A stretch of DNA of 41,046 bases from Chitinophagaceae bacterium (GTDB lineage Bacteria > Bacteroidota > Bacteroidia > Chitinophagales > Chitinophagaceae): assembly GCA_004173355.1 (NCBI GenBank), contig SEAD01000084.1:1-41046 (forward strand), written 5' to 3'. The notes beneath the pieces were generated by a model, which made no database searches, was not told the origin of the DNA, and was given only the letters and a program-made list of their open reading frames with translations. Shown one piece after another: positions 1 through 8,621 of the stretch. The translations under genes were made by a program, and so were the position numbers. Position 1 is the stretch's first letter, and each line of letters opens with the position of its first letter.

Positions 1-632
1 GTGTAATACTTTCCATTTGCGGGTGCAGCGGGTAAAAGGGTTTCTGCGGCTTTGAGGTCGGCAATGACCTGGTCGTACACTTCCTTTACAGTAGAACGGT
101 TGATTGAACCCGGGTTGAGTTCCGTCCGCAGGGGAACACCTGGCTGGGAATTTTCGGGCGTGTATCCCCAGGGCTGGGCAAATAGCCGTACCACTTCAAA
201 ATGTGCAATGGCGCGGAAGAATTTTGCGGATCCTTCCAGCTCATCCCTGCGGGCGCTTGCAAGGTCCAGGTGGTTCAGCACAATATTGGCGCGTGCGGCA
301 ATTTCATAAGCCTTCCCGTAAAAGCCATCACGCGTGCCACCAAAAATGGAGTTGGCACGGCGATAGATTTCGCCATAATCCCCGGTGAAAGCTTCTCCGC
401 GGTATTGATCCCCCAGCAATTCGCTGAGCAGGACTTGGCGGCCACTGGTGAATGCATTATCGCCAACAAGTGTGTAAATCCCATTTACAAATGCGGCCAG
501 GTCATCTTCATTCGTGAAGATTTCATCTTCGGTTAATTGTCCCTCCGGCGGGCGTTCGAGGAACTTGGAGCAGGATACCAGCATCAGCGGTACCAGCAGC
601 ACCATCGAACATTTTACAATAAATGATTTCAT
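1..632 (-). CDS. SusD/RagB-family outer-membrane lipoprotein (3' part beyond the window)
   Basis: This is the glycan-binding surface lipoprotein that caps a SusC transporter. About 210 N-terminal residues are visible, starting at ATG 632-630, and the frame is open to the window edge. The N-terminus MKSFIVK is followed by a hydrophobic stretch and a lipobox ending VSC, so it should be a lipoprotein. The next residues (KFLERPPEGQLTEDEIF) are the usual SusD N-terminal pattern, followed by helical TPR-like text (ANIVLNHLDLA, FRAIAHFEVVRLFAQPWGY) typical of the family. It lies 27 nt downstream of susC on the same strand, the normal SusC-SusD order, and is surely co-transcribed with it. The ligand cannot be read from this part; the neighbouring amylase suggests an alpha-glucan. 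Confidence 0.93.
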   Translation of the reverse strand, partial: MKSFIVKCSMVLLVPLMLVSCSKFLERPPEGQLTEDEIFTNEDDLAAFVNGIYTLVGDNAFTSGRQVLLSELLGDQYRGEAFTGDYGEIYRRANSIFGGTRDGFYGKAYEIAARANIVLNHLDLASARRDELEGSAKFFRAIAHFEVVRLFAQPWGYTPENSQPGVPLRTELNPGSINRSTVKEVYDQVIADLKAAETLLPAAPANGKYY

Positions 633-659
633 ATAACTATGATTAGGTTGGTAGAATAA

Positions 660-3600
660 TTAGAAGCCTACGTTCAGTCCAAACACAACAGTACGCTGTG
701 TAGGCGCGGTGAGGTAAGTGATGTTCGGACTCAGGTTCCTGTCCTGCGGATTTTCGAAATCACGCGTGATCTCGGGATCACCGCCGGGGTATTTCGTAAA
801 CGTGAGCAGGTTGCTGCCGGTTACGTATAATCGTACCATGGTCAGTTTCCATTTGTTCAGCATCGATTGCGGTACACGGTAACCGATGGTCAGTTCACGC
901 ATACGCATATAACTGGCATCATGCAGGAACATGGTGGAGTTGAACTGGTCTTCACTCGGTACACCCGGGTATGTGGATGCATCGTAGGTCAGGCGTGGGT
1001 ATTTCGCCACATCACCGGGTTCTGTCCAGCGGTCGAGGAAATCGCGGCGGAAATTCCAGTTCTTCTTGGAGGTGCCGAGGAACTGGTATTTACCGGAGTT
1101 GTCATAAATACTTCCACCGATCACGAAGGTGAAGAGGGTGGATAGCTCAAATCCCTTGAACTGTAAAGCCGTGTTGAAACCGCCGATATAATCGGGCATC
1201 ACACTACCCGCATATACGCGATGGTCGAGGGAGAAGGTTTTGGTTTGTTTACCTTCCTTGTCCAGCCAGATGGGCAGGCCATCCGTCGGATCAACACCGT
1301 GGTAACGCACCAGGTAGTTTACACCAATTGGCAATCCCTTCACCACACGCGTGTCGTTGGTACCACCGCCAACCACATCGGGTCCGAGTGACCAGTCGAG
1401 TACCTCGTTGTAGTTCTTCGAGATATTCCCGCCCACACTCCAGGTAAAATCTTTCCGGTTGACCAGCTTGAAATTCAGGCTCAGCTCAAGTCCTTCGTTG
1501 AGGATCTTGCTGTCGAACAGGTTCCGGTAGATCGGGCCCACACCATTCGAGGGGGACAAACCTGGTTCCATGATAGTGGAGGTAGTGATCTTGTGGTAGT
1601 AGGCGATCTCACCGGTCAGCCTTGATTTCAGGAGCGAAAACTCAACCGCTGCATCGATATTGTTCAGCTTCTCCCATTTCAGGTCGGGGTTACCGAGCCC
1701 GTTCAGGTACCGGGTGGGATTGCCGTTGTAGTTTACACCACCGATGGCATAACTGGCATAATATTCACCGGAGCCGATATTGGCATTACCCACCACACCA
1801 TAACTTCCGCGCAGCTTCAGGAAATTGATGAACTCAAATTTCTCCATGAATTTTTCTTCGCTGATTGTCCAGGCCGCGGATGCTGCCGGGAAAACCCCGT
1901 GTTTGTTATTGGGTCCGAATTTCGAACTACCGTCAACCCTTGCAGTTACCTGCAGCGCATACCGTTCTTTGTACGAGTAGTTGATCCTTCCAAAGAAGCT
2001 ATTGAAAGTGTACTCGCCTTCTGCAATCTCGGTCGGCTGTTCCTGTGCACGGCGGTCATTCACCAGCTGGTCCCTTCTGTCGCGGTAATCACCCACATTG
2101 TTCCAGTATCCTTCTTTCGCAAAATTGCCGATTTCAAAGCGATACTTCCTGCGCACATATTCCTGCGCTTCTGCACCGGCGAGGAAGTTGAAACTATGAT
2201 CGGCACCAAATTTTTTGATATAATTCAGTGTGATATTCCCGTTCTTGTTATTACCCCAGTAAGGGTTCCGTTTGGCATAACCGGAGTCGGGGTTCGACTG
2301 GTTGATCCAGTTGGCGGATTCAAAAATATCATCGAATGCAGTGGTATACTCGATCGAAGCATTGGCGCGCAGGTACAGGTTTTTGACCAGCTGCCATTCC
2401 ACCGCGAGGCCCCCGATAAAGCGGTTGTCGATTTCACGGCGTTTCGTTTCCTGGATCTTGCGGACAGGATTGGCACCATTCAGGAAATAATTATTTTCCT
2501 GTGTATACACCGGGAAGATTGGCAGGGCGCTGCTGAGTGCATCACCGATACCACCATCCCATGCGGCAGATACGCGATGGTTATTTCCGCGGTTGTATCC
2601 GGATGTAAGGGAAATCTTCAGGTTATCAGCCGGCATATAATCGATATTGGCACGGGCCGAAAGGCGTTCGAAGCTGTTGCTTTTAATATAACCTTCGTAT
2701 GAACCATAGGTCAGGTTTATAAAACTCCGGAGTTTTTTCGTACCCTGGCTCATGCTCAGGTTGTGTTCGTTGATAAAACCGGTGCTGGTGAGTTCTTTCC
2801 ACCAGTCGGTATTGTTGGCAGAAGCCTCTGCGAAACTGAGACCACCCGGTACATCGGCCAGACCTGTACGTCCGTCGTTTGCCCAGCCTTCCTGGCGCAG
2901 CTGCAGCCATTCGGTACTGTTTACAAATTCCGGTTTCATGGCTGCGGTGGCCGCCCCCAGCCGGTTGCTGTAATTGAATTTTGGCTTCCCCGATTTACCA
3001 CGTTTTGTGGTGATCAGGATCACCCCGTTTGCACCCCTTGAACCATAGATGCCGGTTGCACCCGCATCTTTCAGGATCTCGATCGACTCGATATCCGATG
3101 GGTTAATCGAGGAAAGCGGGTTCTGGTTCATGGCGCCGGAATTGCTGCGGATAAACTGGTCAGAGGAGATGGGAATCCCATCCAGTACATACAGCGGATC
3201 ACCGCCGGCAGTCACAGAGCCCACACCGCGGATCCGTATAACGGAGCCTGATCCGGCAAGGCCATTACCCTGCAGTACCTGTACACCTGGGGCTTTACCC
3301 TGGAGTGCGGCCTCGAAACTGGGGGTCGGGATGGTGTTGAGGTTTTCGCCCGTCACCTTGCTGATAGCACCTGTCACATCCTTGCGGCGTTGGGTACCAT
3401 AGCCGATAACCACTACGTCTTCGAGGGCAACGTCGTTGGCGGTGAGTGAAATGTCAACCGTGGAAGTTCCCGCGATTGATTGTTCACGCGTGGCATAACC
3501 CACGGAAGTGAACACCAGCGTAACAGTAACCCCTGCGATGCCCTGCTGGTCGCTGGCATTGGTGACGGTCCCCTTGATGGTCCGTTGCTGGGAATAGGAA

Positions 3601-3665
3601 ACAGTGGTGAGTAGCAGGAGTAGTATGGCAAGCATACATCTTCCCGGCAGTTGTCTGCGGTTCAT
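660..3665 (-). CDS. SusC/RagA-family TonB-linked outer-membrane transporter
   Basis: TonB-dependent barrel that imports oligosaccharides delivered by SusD, about 1001 residues, a normal length. The open frame reaches an upstream TTG, but I take ATG at 3665 because it gives MNRRQLPGRC followed by a clean signal peptide (LAILLLLLTTVSYSQ). Next come a CarboxypepD-regulatory-like domain, the SusC TonB-box region EDVVVIGYGTQRRKDVTGAI, a plug with the family hallmark IESIEILKDAGATGIYGSRGANGV, and a barrel ending in an aromatic residue (VFGLNVGF). Oddity: the regulatory-like domain runs from GIAGVTVT directly into LVFTSVGYA, without the 20-25 residues (the GTxxGTxTDxxG part) normally found between them, so it appears internally deleted in frame. 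It lies between the amylase gene and susD in one transcriptional direction. Confidence 0.96.
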   Translation of the reverse strand: MNRRQLPGRCMLAILLLLLTTVSYSQQRTIKGTVTNASDQQGIAGVTVTLVFTSVGYATREQSIAGTSTVDISLTANDVALEDVVVIGYGTQRRKDVTGAISKVTGENLNTIPTPSFEAALQGKAPGVQVLQGNGLAGSGSVIRIRGVGSVTAGGDPLYVLDGIPISSDQFIRSNSGAMNQNPLSSINPSDIESIEILKDAGATGIYGSRGANGVILITTKRGKSGKPKFNYSNRLGAATAAMKPEFVNSTEWLQLRQEGWANDGRTGLADVPGGLSFAEASANNTDWWKELTSTGFINEHNLSMSQGTKKLRSFINLTYGSYEGYIKSNSFERLSARANIDYMPADNLKISLTSGYNRGNNHRVSAAWDGGIGDALSSALPIFPVYTQENNYFLNGANPVRKIQETKRREIDNRFIGGLAVEWQLVKNLYLRANASIEYTTAFDDIFESANWINQSNPDSGYAKRNPYWGNNKNGNITLNYIKKFGADHSFNFLAGAEAQEYVRRKYRFEIGNFAKEGYWNNVGDYRDRRDQLVNDRRAQEQPTEIAEGEYTFNSFFGRINYSYKERYALQVTARVDGSSKFGPNNKHGVFPAASAAWTISEEKFMEKFEFINFLKLRGSYGVVGNANIGSGEYYASYAIGGVNYNGNPTRYLNGLGNPDLKWEKLNNIDAAVEFSLLKSRLTGEIAYYHKITTSTIMEPGLSPSNGVGPIYRNLFDSKILNEGLELSLNFKLVNRKDFTWSVGGNISKNYNEVLDWSLGPDVVGGGTNDTRVVKGLPIGVNYLVRYHGVDPTDGLPIWLDKEGKQTKTFSLDHRVYAGSVMPDYIGGFNTALQFKGFELSTLFTFVIGGSIYDNSGKYQFLGTSKKNWNFRRDFLDRWTEPGDVAKYPRLTYDASTYPGVPSEDQFNSTMFLHDASYMRMRELTIGYRVPQSMLNKWKLTMVRLYVTGSNLLTFTKYPGGDPEITRDFENPQDRNLSPNITYLTAPTQRTVVFGLNVGF

Positions 3666-3782
3666 AAGCAAGCGTATTTGCGTTTTTAATCGGAGTTGCT
3701 TTCTACCTGTCTCGGAAACAGGGAAAAAGTTTTGGTAAAAAAGTTTATCGGTTTATATCGTCACTGCTGCACGGCGCGGCAG

Positions 3783-6674
3783 TTATTGTTTTATAAATCG
3801 TAAAGTCTCATTGATCCCTGCACCCTGCACCCGGAGCAGGTAAATGCCCGATGGCAGCTGCCGGAATTTTGTGCCTGCCTGTACCTGTTGCGTGCCTGGC
3901 GTGACTGTAGCGTCGTATACCGATGCCAGTTGTTTTCCGTCAAGGGTGAACAGGCTGGCCTGTAAACGACCCGCAACAGTGGGATTGAAATAGAGCACGG
4001 AGGAGGCCGATACCGGGTTGGGTACCAGGGCCACTGTCCTTGCCGGTGGCGTCACCGGTGTGGTGGGATCTGATTCATCTGCTTTATGCCACACAAAAAC
4101 CTTGTACCCGCCCGCCTGCATCGGGATCACCTGGGCGTTACCCGTCGCAGTAAAGGACTCGCCCGTCAGGTACTCGGTCCAGATCCCTGCTTTGGGGAAA
4201 CGGAATCCCGCGGCCTGCGCGGCCGTATTGAAATTCCCGATCACACAGATCATGGCCGTATCGCCAGCCGAACGAAGACGCAGCCATTTGATATTCCCGG
4301 TAAAGTCCTGTTCGACAGAAATATTATTTGCGGTGTAGATATCGCGGTAAGATCCGGCGTAACGGAGTTGTGCCATTTTACTGTAATGTTCATACAACGC
4401 ACGGCGGCGCGGCTGGTTCATATAATCCCAGCGTACAGGTTTGTTGCTCAGCCGGCAGTCGTTACTGATTGAACCATCGGGGCAGCTGTTGATCGAGTAT
4501 TCGTAACCGACTTCCCCAAACTGCCAGATCATTTTTGGCCCGGGCATCGCCATCAGGAACGTGGCGGCAAGCTCCAGCCGCTTCAATGAAGTGTTTGTGT
4601 CCTTTACATTATAACTGCCATTGGTTGCGCCATAATTGATATTGCGGAATGCCATCCTTTCCTCATCGTGGCTTTCCATATACGCTACCACTGCAGGGTT
4701 GGCCCATTCACGTTTCGTATGGAGCGACCAGTCGAAATTGGATTCAGTCATATAACCCATGGAGGCTTCGCTGAACTGGTGGTTGATGTTTCCCCATAGC
4801 ATCATACCATAGTTGCTGAGTTCTTTCTCTTCCTCATTCACACCGAGGTGTTCAAGGATCGCATAAGAGCCAGGACTATGCAGCTGTGTACTGTCGTAAT
4901 ATTTTTTCCAGATTGCGATGCGGCTGGCATCATACCCGTTCCAGTTATCAAAATTGCAGTTCCCGCCATCGATATCACAGGATTGTTTCTGTGTGAAACC
5001 TTTTGACAGGTCGAAACGGAATCCGTCGATCCTGTATTCTTTCAGCCAGTGTGCTGTCACCCTGCTGAAGAAATAATTGGTTGCCGCGGATTCATGGTTC
5101 ATATCATACCCCACGTTGAATGAGTGCCGGGGTGTGGGGTTAAACCAGGGGTTCTCCCCCGAAGGTCGGTTCGTGGCTGCATCCCAATAGAGCTGTACCA
5201 TGGGGCTCAGCCCGAATGAATGGTTGAGTGCAATGTCCATGATCACTGCTATGCCATTCTGGTGGGCGATATCAATAAATGCCTTGAGGGTATTTTTTGG
5301 TCCGTAGTATTTATCCGGGGCAAAATAGAAGTCAGGGTTATAGCCCCAGCTCTCGTTTCCTTCAAACTCGTTGAAAGGCAGGAGTTCGATGGCATTGACC
5401 CCGAGCTGTTTCAGGTAACTGATCGTGTCGGATAATGTTTTCCAGTCGTGTCCCGCCACAAAATCACGCAGCAGCAATTCATAGATAAACAGGTTCCGTT
5501 TATCGGGTCGTACAAAATTCCCGCTGGTCCAGTTGTAAGCAGCTGCATTTGTCTGCAGCAGGCTGACGATCCCGCTCTGCCCGGCAGGGTAAGCGCGCAG
5601 GTTCGGATAGGTATTGCTGTTGATAAATCCGTCGTTGTTGTTATAGGGGTCAAGAATTTTTTCTGTGTAGGGGTCGGCAATTTTGAGGTTGCCATTGACC
5701 AGGTACTGGTACGCATATTCGGTACCCGCCGTAAGGCCATCGATCCGCAGCCACCAGGTATTGCCATCGGGAGTGCGGTTCATCTGGTAAGATGTCTGTT
5801 CGGTCCAGTTGCTCCCCGGGAATTCACCGATCACCGAGATGCGTTGTTTGTTTGGGGCATACAACACCAGTACAACGGAGGTATTGCCACTCAGGTAATT
5901 GATCCCCTGCGTGGTACCTGCGGGAAGGGGAGCCACATTTACGGCACCATTGACAAAAAATTGCACGGAGTCTTTTGCGGTTTCCGCTCCACTGGTGGAT
6001 TCGAGTAGCAGTGTGTTGTTACCCGCCTGCGTGACAGGCTGGCTGAATGTCAGGGTAGTGGCGTTGGAAATAGCCTGTACCTGCGTGCCGTTGAGAAACA
6101 CCCGGAGGTTGGAAAGCTTGCTGCTGGCCACTTCTACCGGTAAGGAGGCGTTGAGGTCGATGGTAAGGGGTTCGGCGGATGGCACCAGCGTGGGCTGGAA
6201 CAATGGCCGCAGGAATTTAGCAGCGAGTTCGCTGTGGTACACCGGGATGTACATGTTGCTGCCATCGGCATTGCGTTGTACGCTGTTGCCCTGGGCATCG
6301 CGGTAAAGCAGGGCAATGGATCGGATCGTCTCCGCCGGGTCCGTGATGTTGAAAAAAGCACGGATATCATTGATGGTAAAAGTCCAGGTATTATTGGCGC
6401 CGGCCGTTGCCTGGCCATTGGCGGGTGATGTACCCCAGGTGAACGGGACATATTTCCAGTCGTTCCCGTCAGCACTCTTGCTGGTGATCAGGCCGACATG
6501 CAGGAACACATCACCGGAATAATTGAACAGTCCGCGGTTGCCTTTGCCGGCATCCATCGTAATGGTCAGGGGCTGGTCTTCTTTCGGGAATGCCGGGGAA
6601 GTACGGAGCAGCTGTGCTGAGGCACAGAATGGCAGGACAAGCAGTCCAAGCAGGATGGCAGGGAATCGTTTCAT
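3783..6674 (-). CDS. Secreted GH13 alpha-amylase with CBM48-like module and T9SS sorting tail
   Basis: Hydrolyses alpha-1,4-glucans such as starch outside the cell. In order: a signal peptide (residues 1-21, ending CASAQ); an N-terminal beta region (about 25-250); a CBM48/isoamylase-N-like beta-sandwich (about 255-345); the GH13 barrel (about 390-790); and a C-terminal beta tail with the type IX secretion sorting signature (VPNPV near 884, GIYLLRV near 943). The GH13 regions are visible: DIALNH near 480-485, GFRFDLSK with nucleophile Asp near 555, acid/base Glu near 608 (AILEHLG), and transition-state Asp near 670 in SHDE. The tail predicts export through the outer membrane by T9SS and probably surface attachment. 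It precedes susC by about 110 nt on the same strand, so an alpha-glucan substrate is the natural reading of the whole locus. The exact product (maltose, maltooligosaccharides or branch cleavage) cannot be told. Confidence 0.94.
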   Translation of the reverse strand: MKRFPAILLGLLVLPFCASAQLLRTSPAFPKEDQPLTITMDAGKGNRGLFNYSGDVFLHVGLITSKSADGNDWKYVPFTWGTSPANGQATAGANNTWTFTINDIRAFFNITDPAETIRSIALLYRDAQGNSVQRNADGSNMYIPVYHSELAAKFLRPLFQPTLVPSAEPLTIDLNASLPVEVASSKLSNLRVFLNGTQVQAISNATTLTFSQPVTQAGNNTLLLESTSGAETAKDSVQFFVNGAVNVAPLPAGTTQGINYLSGNTSVVLVLYAPNKQRISVIGEFPGSNWTEQTSYQMNRTPDGNTWWLRIDGLTAGTEYAYQYLVNGNLKIADPYTEKILDPYNNNDGFINSNTYPNLRAYPAGQSGIVSLLQTNAAAYNWTSGNFVRPDKRNLFIYELLLRDFVAGHDWKTLSDTISYLKQLGVNAIELLPFNEFEGNESWGYNPDFYFAPDKYYGPKNTLKAFIDIAHQNGIAVIMDIALNHSFGLSPMVQLYWDAATNRPSGENPWFNPTPRHSFNVGYDMNHESAATNYFFSRVTAHWLKEYRIDGFRFDLSKGFTQKQSCDIDGGNCNFDNWNGYDASRIAIWKKYYDSTQLHSPGSYAILEHLGVNEEEKELSNYGMMLWGNINHQFSEASMGYMTESNFDWSLHTKREWANPAVVAYMESHDEERMAFRNINYGATNGSYNVKDTNTSLKRLELAATFLMAMPGPKMIWQFGEVGYEYSINSCPDGSISNDCRLSNKPVRWDYMNQPRRRALYEHYSKMAQLRYAGSYRDIYTANNISVEQDFTGNIKWLRLRSAGDTAMICVIGNFNTAAQAAGFRFPKAGIWTEYLTGESFTATGNAQVIPMQAGGYKVFVWHKADESDPTTPVTPPARTVALVPNPVSASSVLYFNPTVAGRLQASLFTLDGKQLASVYDATVTPGTQQVQAGTKFRQLPSGIYLLRVQGAGINETLRFIKQ

Positions 6675-6704
6675 CAGTATGACAGTTAATCGTAATTGCG
6701 AAAT

Positions 6705-6712
6705 CGAAGATA
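6705..6712 (-). promoter_or_regulatory. Candidate -7 box of the amylase-susCD locus
   Basis: The minus strand reads TATCTTCG here, one base from the Bacteroidota -7 consensus TAnnTTTG, giving a leader of roughly 25 nt before the amylase ATG at 6674. I see no TTG at the normal 19-20 nt spacing upstream. The same octamer stands before the BamA-like gene at 16662. Confidence 0.4.
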
Positions 6713-6866
6713 GGGGAAAGTGTACTCAAAACACATTAAAAAAAATTAACCCCGGGGAACATGCGGAAAATCACGCGGTTGACCTTCCTTTTTTTCGTTG
6801 AAGCACATGGCATCCTTGTTGTTTTAATTTTTTGCCGGTAATTCAGCCGGTTTTTAAATCAGCATT

Positions 6867-7868
6867 ATGGATGATAAAAAGACAATGAGCAGGAGAACGG
6901 CATTGGGTGGATTAGGTGTAGGTGTGGCTTCACTCGTTGCCAGTCCGGCACTTGCGGGAAAAGGGACGTCATTTGACGGGATGCCCGACCAGATCGAAGA
7001 CCCGCTGACCAAATATCCGAAGCCACCCTTCAAGGTCCAGGACCAGCCATGGCCGGGACTTGCATCGAAAATGGATCCCCGTCCGGATCATGGTGAAAAA
7101 TCATATAAAGGTTCAGGTCGGCTGAAAGGACGCAAGGCACTGGTCACCGGTGGTGACTCAGGAATGGGTCGTGCTGCAGCGATTGCGTTTGCGCGCGAGG
7201 GCGCCGATGTGGTGATTAATTACCTGCCGGCTGAAGAACCGGATGCAAAGGAAGTGCTGGAGCTGATTAAGGCAGAAGGACGGAAAGGGGTGGGGATTCC
7301 CGGTGACCTGAAAGATGAGGCCTTTTGTAAACGCCTGGTGGAACAGGCGGTGACAGCGTTGGGCGGACTGGATATCCTGGTCAACAATGCAGCGAGGCAG
7401 CAGACCCGCGAGACCATACTCGATGTAAGCAGCGAGGACTTCGACGCAACAATGAAAACAAATGTGTATGCTCCCTTCTGGCTTACAAAGGCCGCTGTAC
7501 CACATCTCAAACCTGGCGCAGCCATTATCAATACCACATCCGAGCAGGCTTATAGTCCTTCGGCAGAACTCTACGATTACGCGCAGACAAAAGCCGCTAA
7601 CATGAATTCCGTAAAGTCGCTGGCAAAAATGCTTGCACCAAAAGGTGTACGGGTAAATGGCGTTGCTCCTGGTCCCATCTGGACTCCCCTGCAGGTAAGT
7701 GGTGGAGCCACACCGGAAAAGCTGCAGACATTCGGAGGGAACACGCCACTCGGCCGCCCGGGACAACCGGTCGAACTTGCTTCCATCTATGTACAGCTTG
7801 CTGCCAGTGATGCGAGTTATGCCACCGGCCAGATCTATGGTGCATCCGGTGGTGCAGGAAATCCTTAA
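6867..7868 (+). CDS. SDR-family oxidoreductase of the YghA/general-stress-protein-39 type, Tat-like signal
   Basis: NAD(P)-dependent short-chain dehydrogenase, 333 residues. The Rossmann signature TGGDSGMG is near 94-101, NNAA near 173-176, a Ser in INTTS near 225, and the catalytic pair Tyr238/Lys242 in YAQTK. Residues 45-90 (YPKPPFKVQDQPWPG, MDPRPDHGEKSYKGSGRLKG) are the N-terminal extension characteristic of YghA and Bacillus GSP39-like proteins, whose known members act on small aldehydes or are stress-induced. The first 30 residues (SRRTALGGLGVG... ending SPALA) look like a twin-arginine signal, so a periplasmic location is likely, which would be unusual for a cofactor-dependent SDR unless NAD(P) is bound before export. 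The next gene starts 18 nt downstream and is probably co-transcribed. The substrate is unknown. Confidence 0.92.
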   Translation: MDDKKTMSRRTALGGLGVGVASLVASPALAGKGTSFDGMPDQIEDPLTKYPKPPFKVQDQPWPGLASKMDPRPDHGEKSYKGSGRLKGRKALVTGGDSGMGRAAAIAFAREGADVVINYLPAEEPDAKEVLELIKAEGRKGVGIPGDLKDEAFCKRLVEQAVTALGGLDILVNNAARQQTRETILDVSSEDFDATMKTNVYAPFWLTKAAVPHLKPGAAIINTTSEQAYSPSAELYDYAQTKAANMNSVKSLAKMLAPKGVRVNGVAPGPIWTPLQVSGGATPEKLQTFGGNTPLGRPGQPVELASIYVQLAASDASYATGQIYGASGGAGNP

Positions 7869-7886
7869 TCTTTTAAAACAATTGTT

Positions 7887-8489
7887 ATGGCAAATAAAAA
7901 CACAACCGAAAGGGAAGAAACAAAAATCGCCGAAGCGCGGGAAGAACGGTCTTCCTATAACACGGAAGACGGCCTGATCGGCAATAAAACCGCCAGCAGT
8001 CCCGAACGCACAAGGGAAAAACTGGAAGATGATTTCAGCGTCGTGGATCGTGAATCGCAGTTGCCCGGGAAAAATACCGATGCGCGTGACCAGTATGCCG
8101 ACCTGATGGATGAAGAGGAAATGGACACGCAGGGCAGCACACAACGCGAGCGTCGCGACGGCATCACCAAAGACGAAGACAGCGACGGGATTGTCATGGG
8201 TACGGAAGCTGATGTGACAAAGGAAGACCTTGAATTACTCGGCGATCCCGACCAGGACATGGATGGCGGGGACGACGAGGACTTCAACCGGGTATCACTG
8301 GATGCTACCGACGAAGACGGGGATCCGCTGAACGAAAATGCAGAGGCTATGTCGGCTACCGGTGAAGACCTTGATATGCCTGGCGATGATGCAGAAGGCA
8401 CGGATGAATCCATCAATGAAGATGAGGAAAACCAGTACTACAGCCTGGGAAGCGACGACAATGATGGCCTCAACGAAGGCACTCCATGA
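7887..8489 (+). CDS. Highly acidic, probably disordered hypothetical protein
   Basis: I do not recognise this 200-residue protein. It is extremely rich in Asp, Glu, Asn, Gly and Ser, with almost no hydrophobic clusters, no signal peptide and no membrane segment. The second half is dominated by acidic runs (LGDPDQDMDGGDDEDF, DATDEDGDPLNENAEA, SINEDEENQYYSLGSDDN). The composition predicts an intrinsically disordered, hydrophilin-like protein. It follows the GSP39-type SDR by 18 nt and is followed at once by a strong intrinsic terminator, so the two genes form a short operon. A role in osmotic, desiccation or metal stress would fit the partner gene but is inference. The coding reality is supported by its position between a conserved gene and a terminator and by its consistent hydrophilic composition. 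Confidence 0.8.
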   Translation: MANKNTTEREETKIAEAREERSSYNTEDGLIGNKTASSPERTREKLEDDFSVVDRESQLPGKNTDARDQYADLMDEEEMDTQGSTQRERRDGITKDEDSDGIVMGTEADVTKEDLELLGDPDQDMDGGDDEDFNRVSLDATDEDGDPLNENAEAMSATGEDLDMPGDDAEGTDESINEDEENQYYSLGSDDNDGLNEGTP

Positions 8490-8511
8490 CCGCAACCGCC
8501 TGACCTTTATT

Positions 8512-8536
8512 AAAGCCGCCTGACAGCGGCTTTTTT
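8512..8536 (+). terminator. Intrinsic terminator after the SDR/acidic-protein operon
   Basis: Perfect 8-bp stem AAAGCCGC / GCGGCTTT with loop CTGACA, running into six T residues (8531-8536). It lies 22 nt after the acidic-protein stop codon and separates this operon from tldD. Confidence 0.9.
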
Positions 8537-8621
8537 GTGTCCGCCCATCTTTTTTTCGGCGACACCCCTCTTTTAAGTACTTTGAAGGGAACAGAACAAT
8601 CACCCCTACAATCCTTATACA

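Noticed and set aside
1899-2702. 267-codon open frame on the plus strand inside susC
   Set aside because: Antisense shadow of a conserved barrel-coding region; the translation has no recognisable domain.
7158-8144. 328-codon open frame on the minus strand across the SDR and acidic-protein genes
   Set aside because: It is antisense to two better supported genes, is rich in Cys, Phe and His without family resemblance, and has no promoter or partner.
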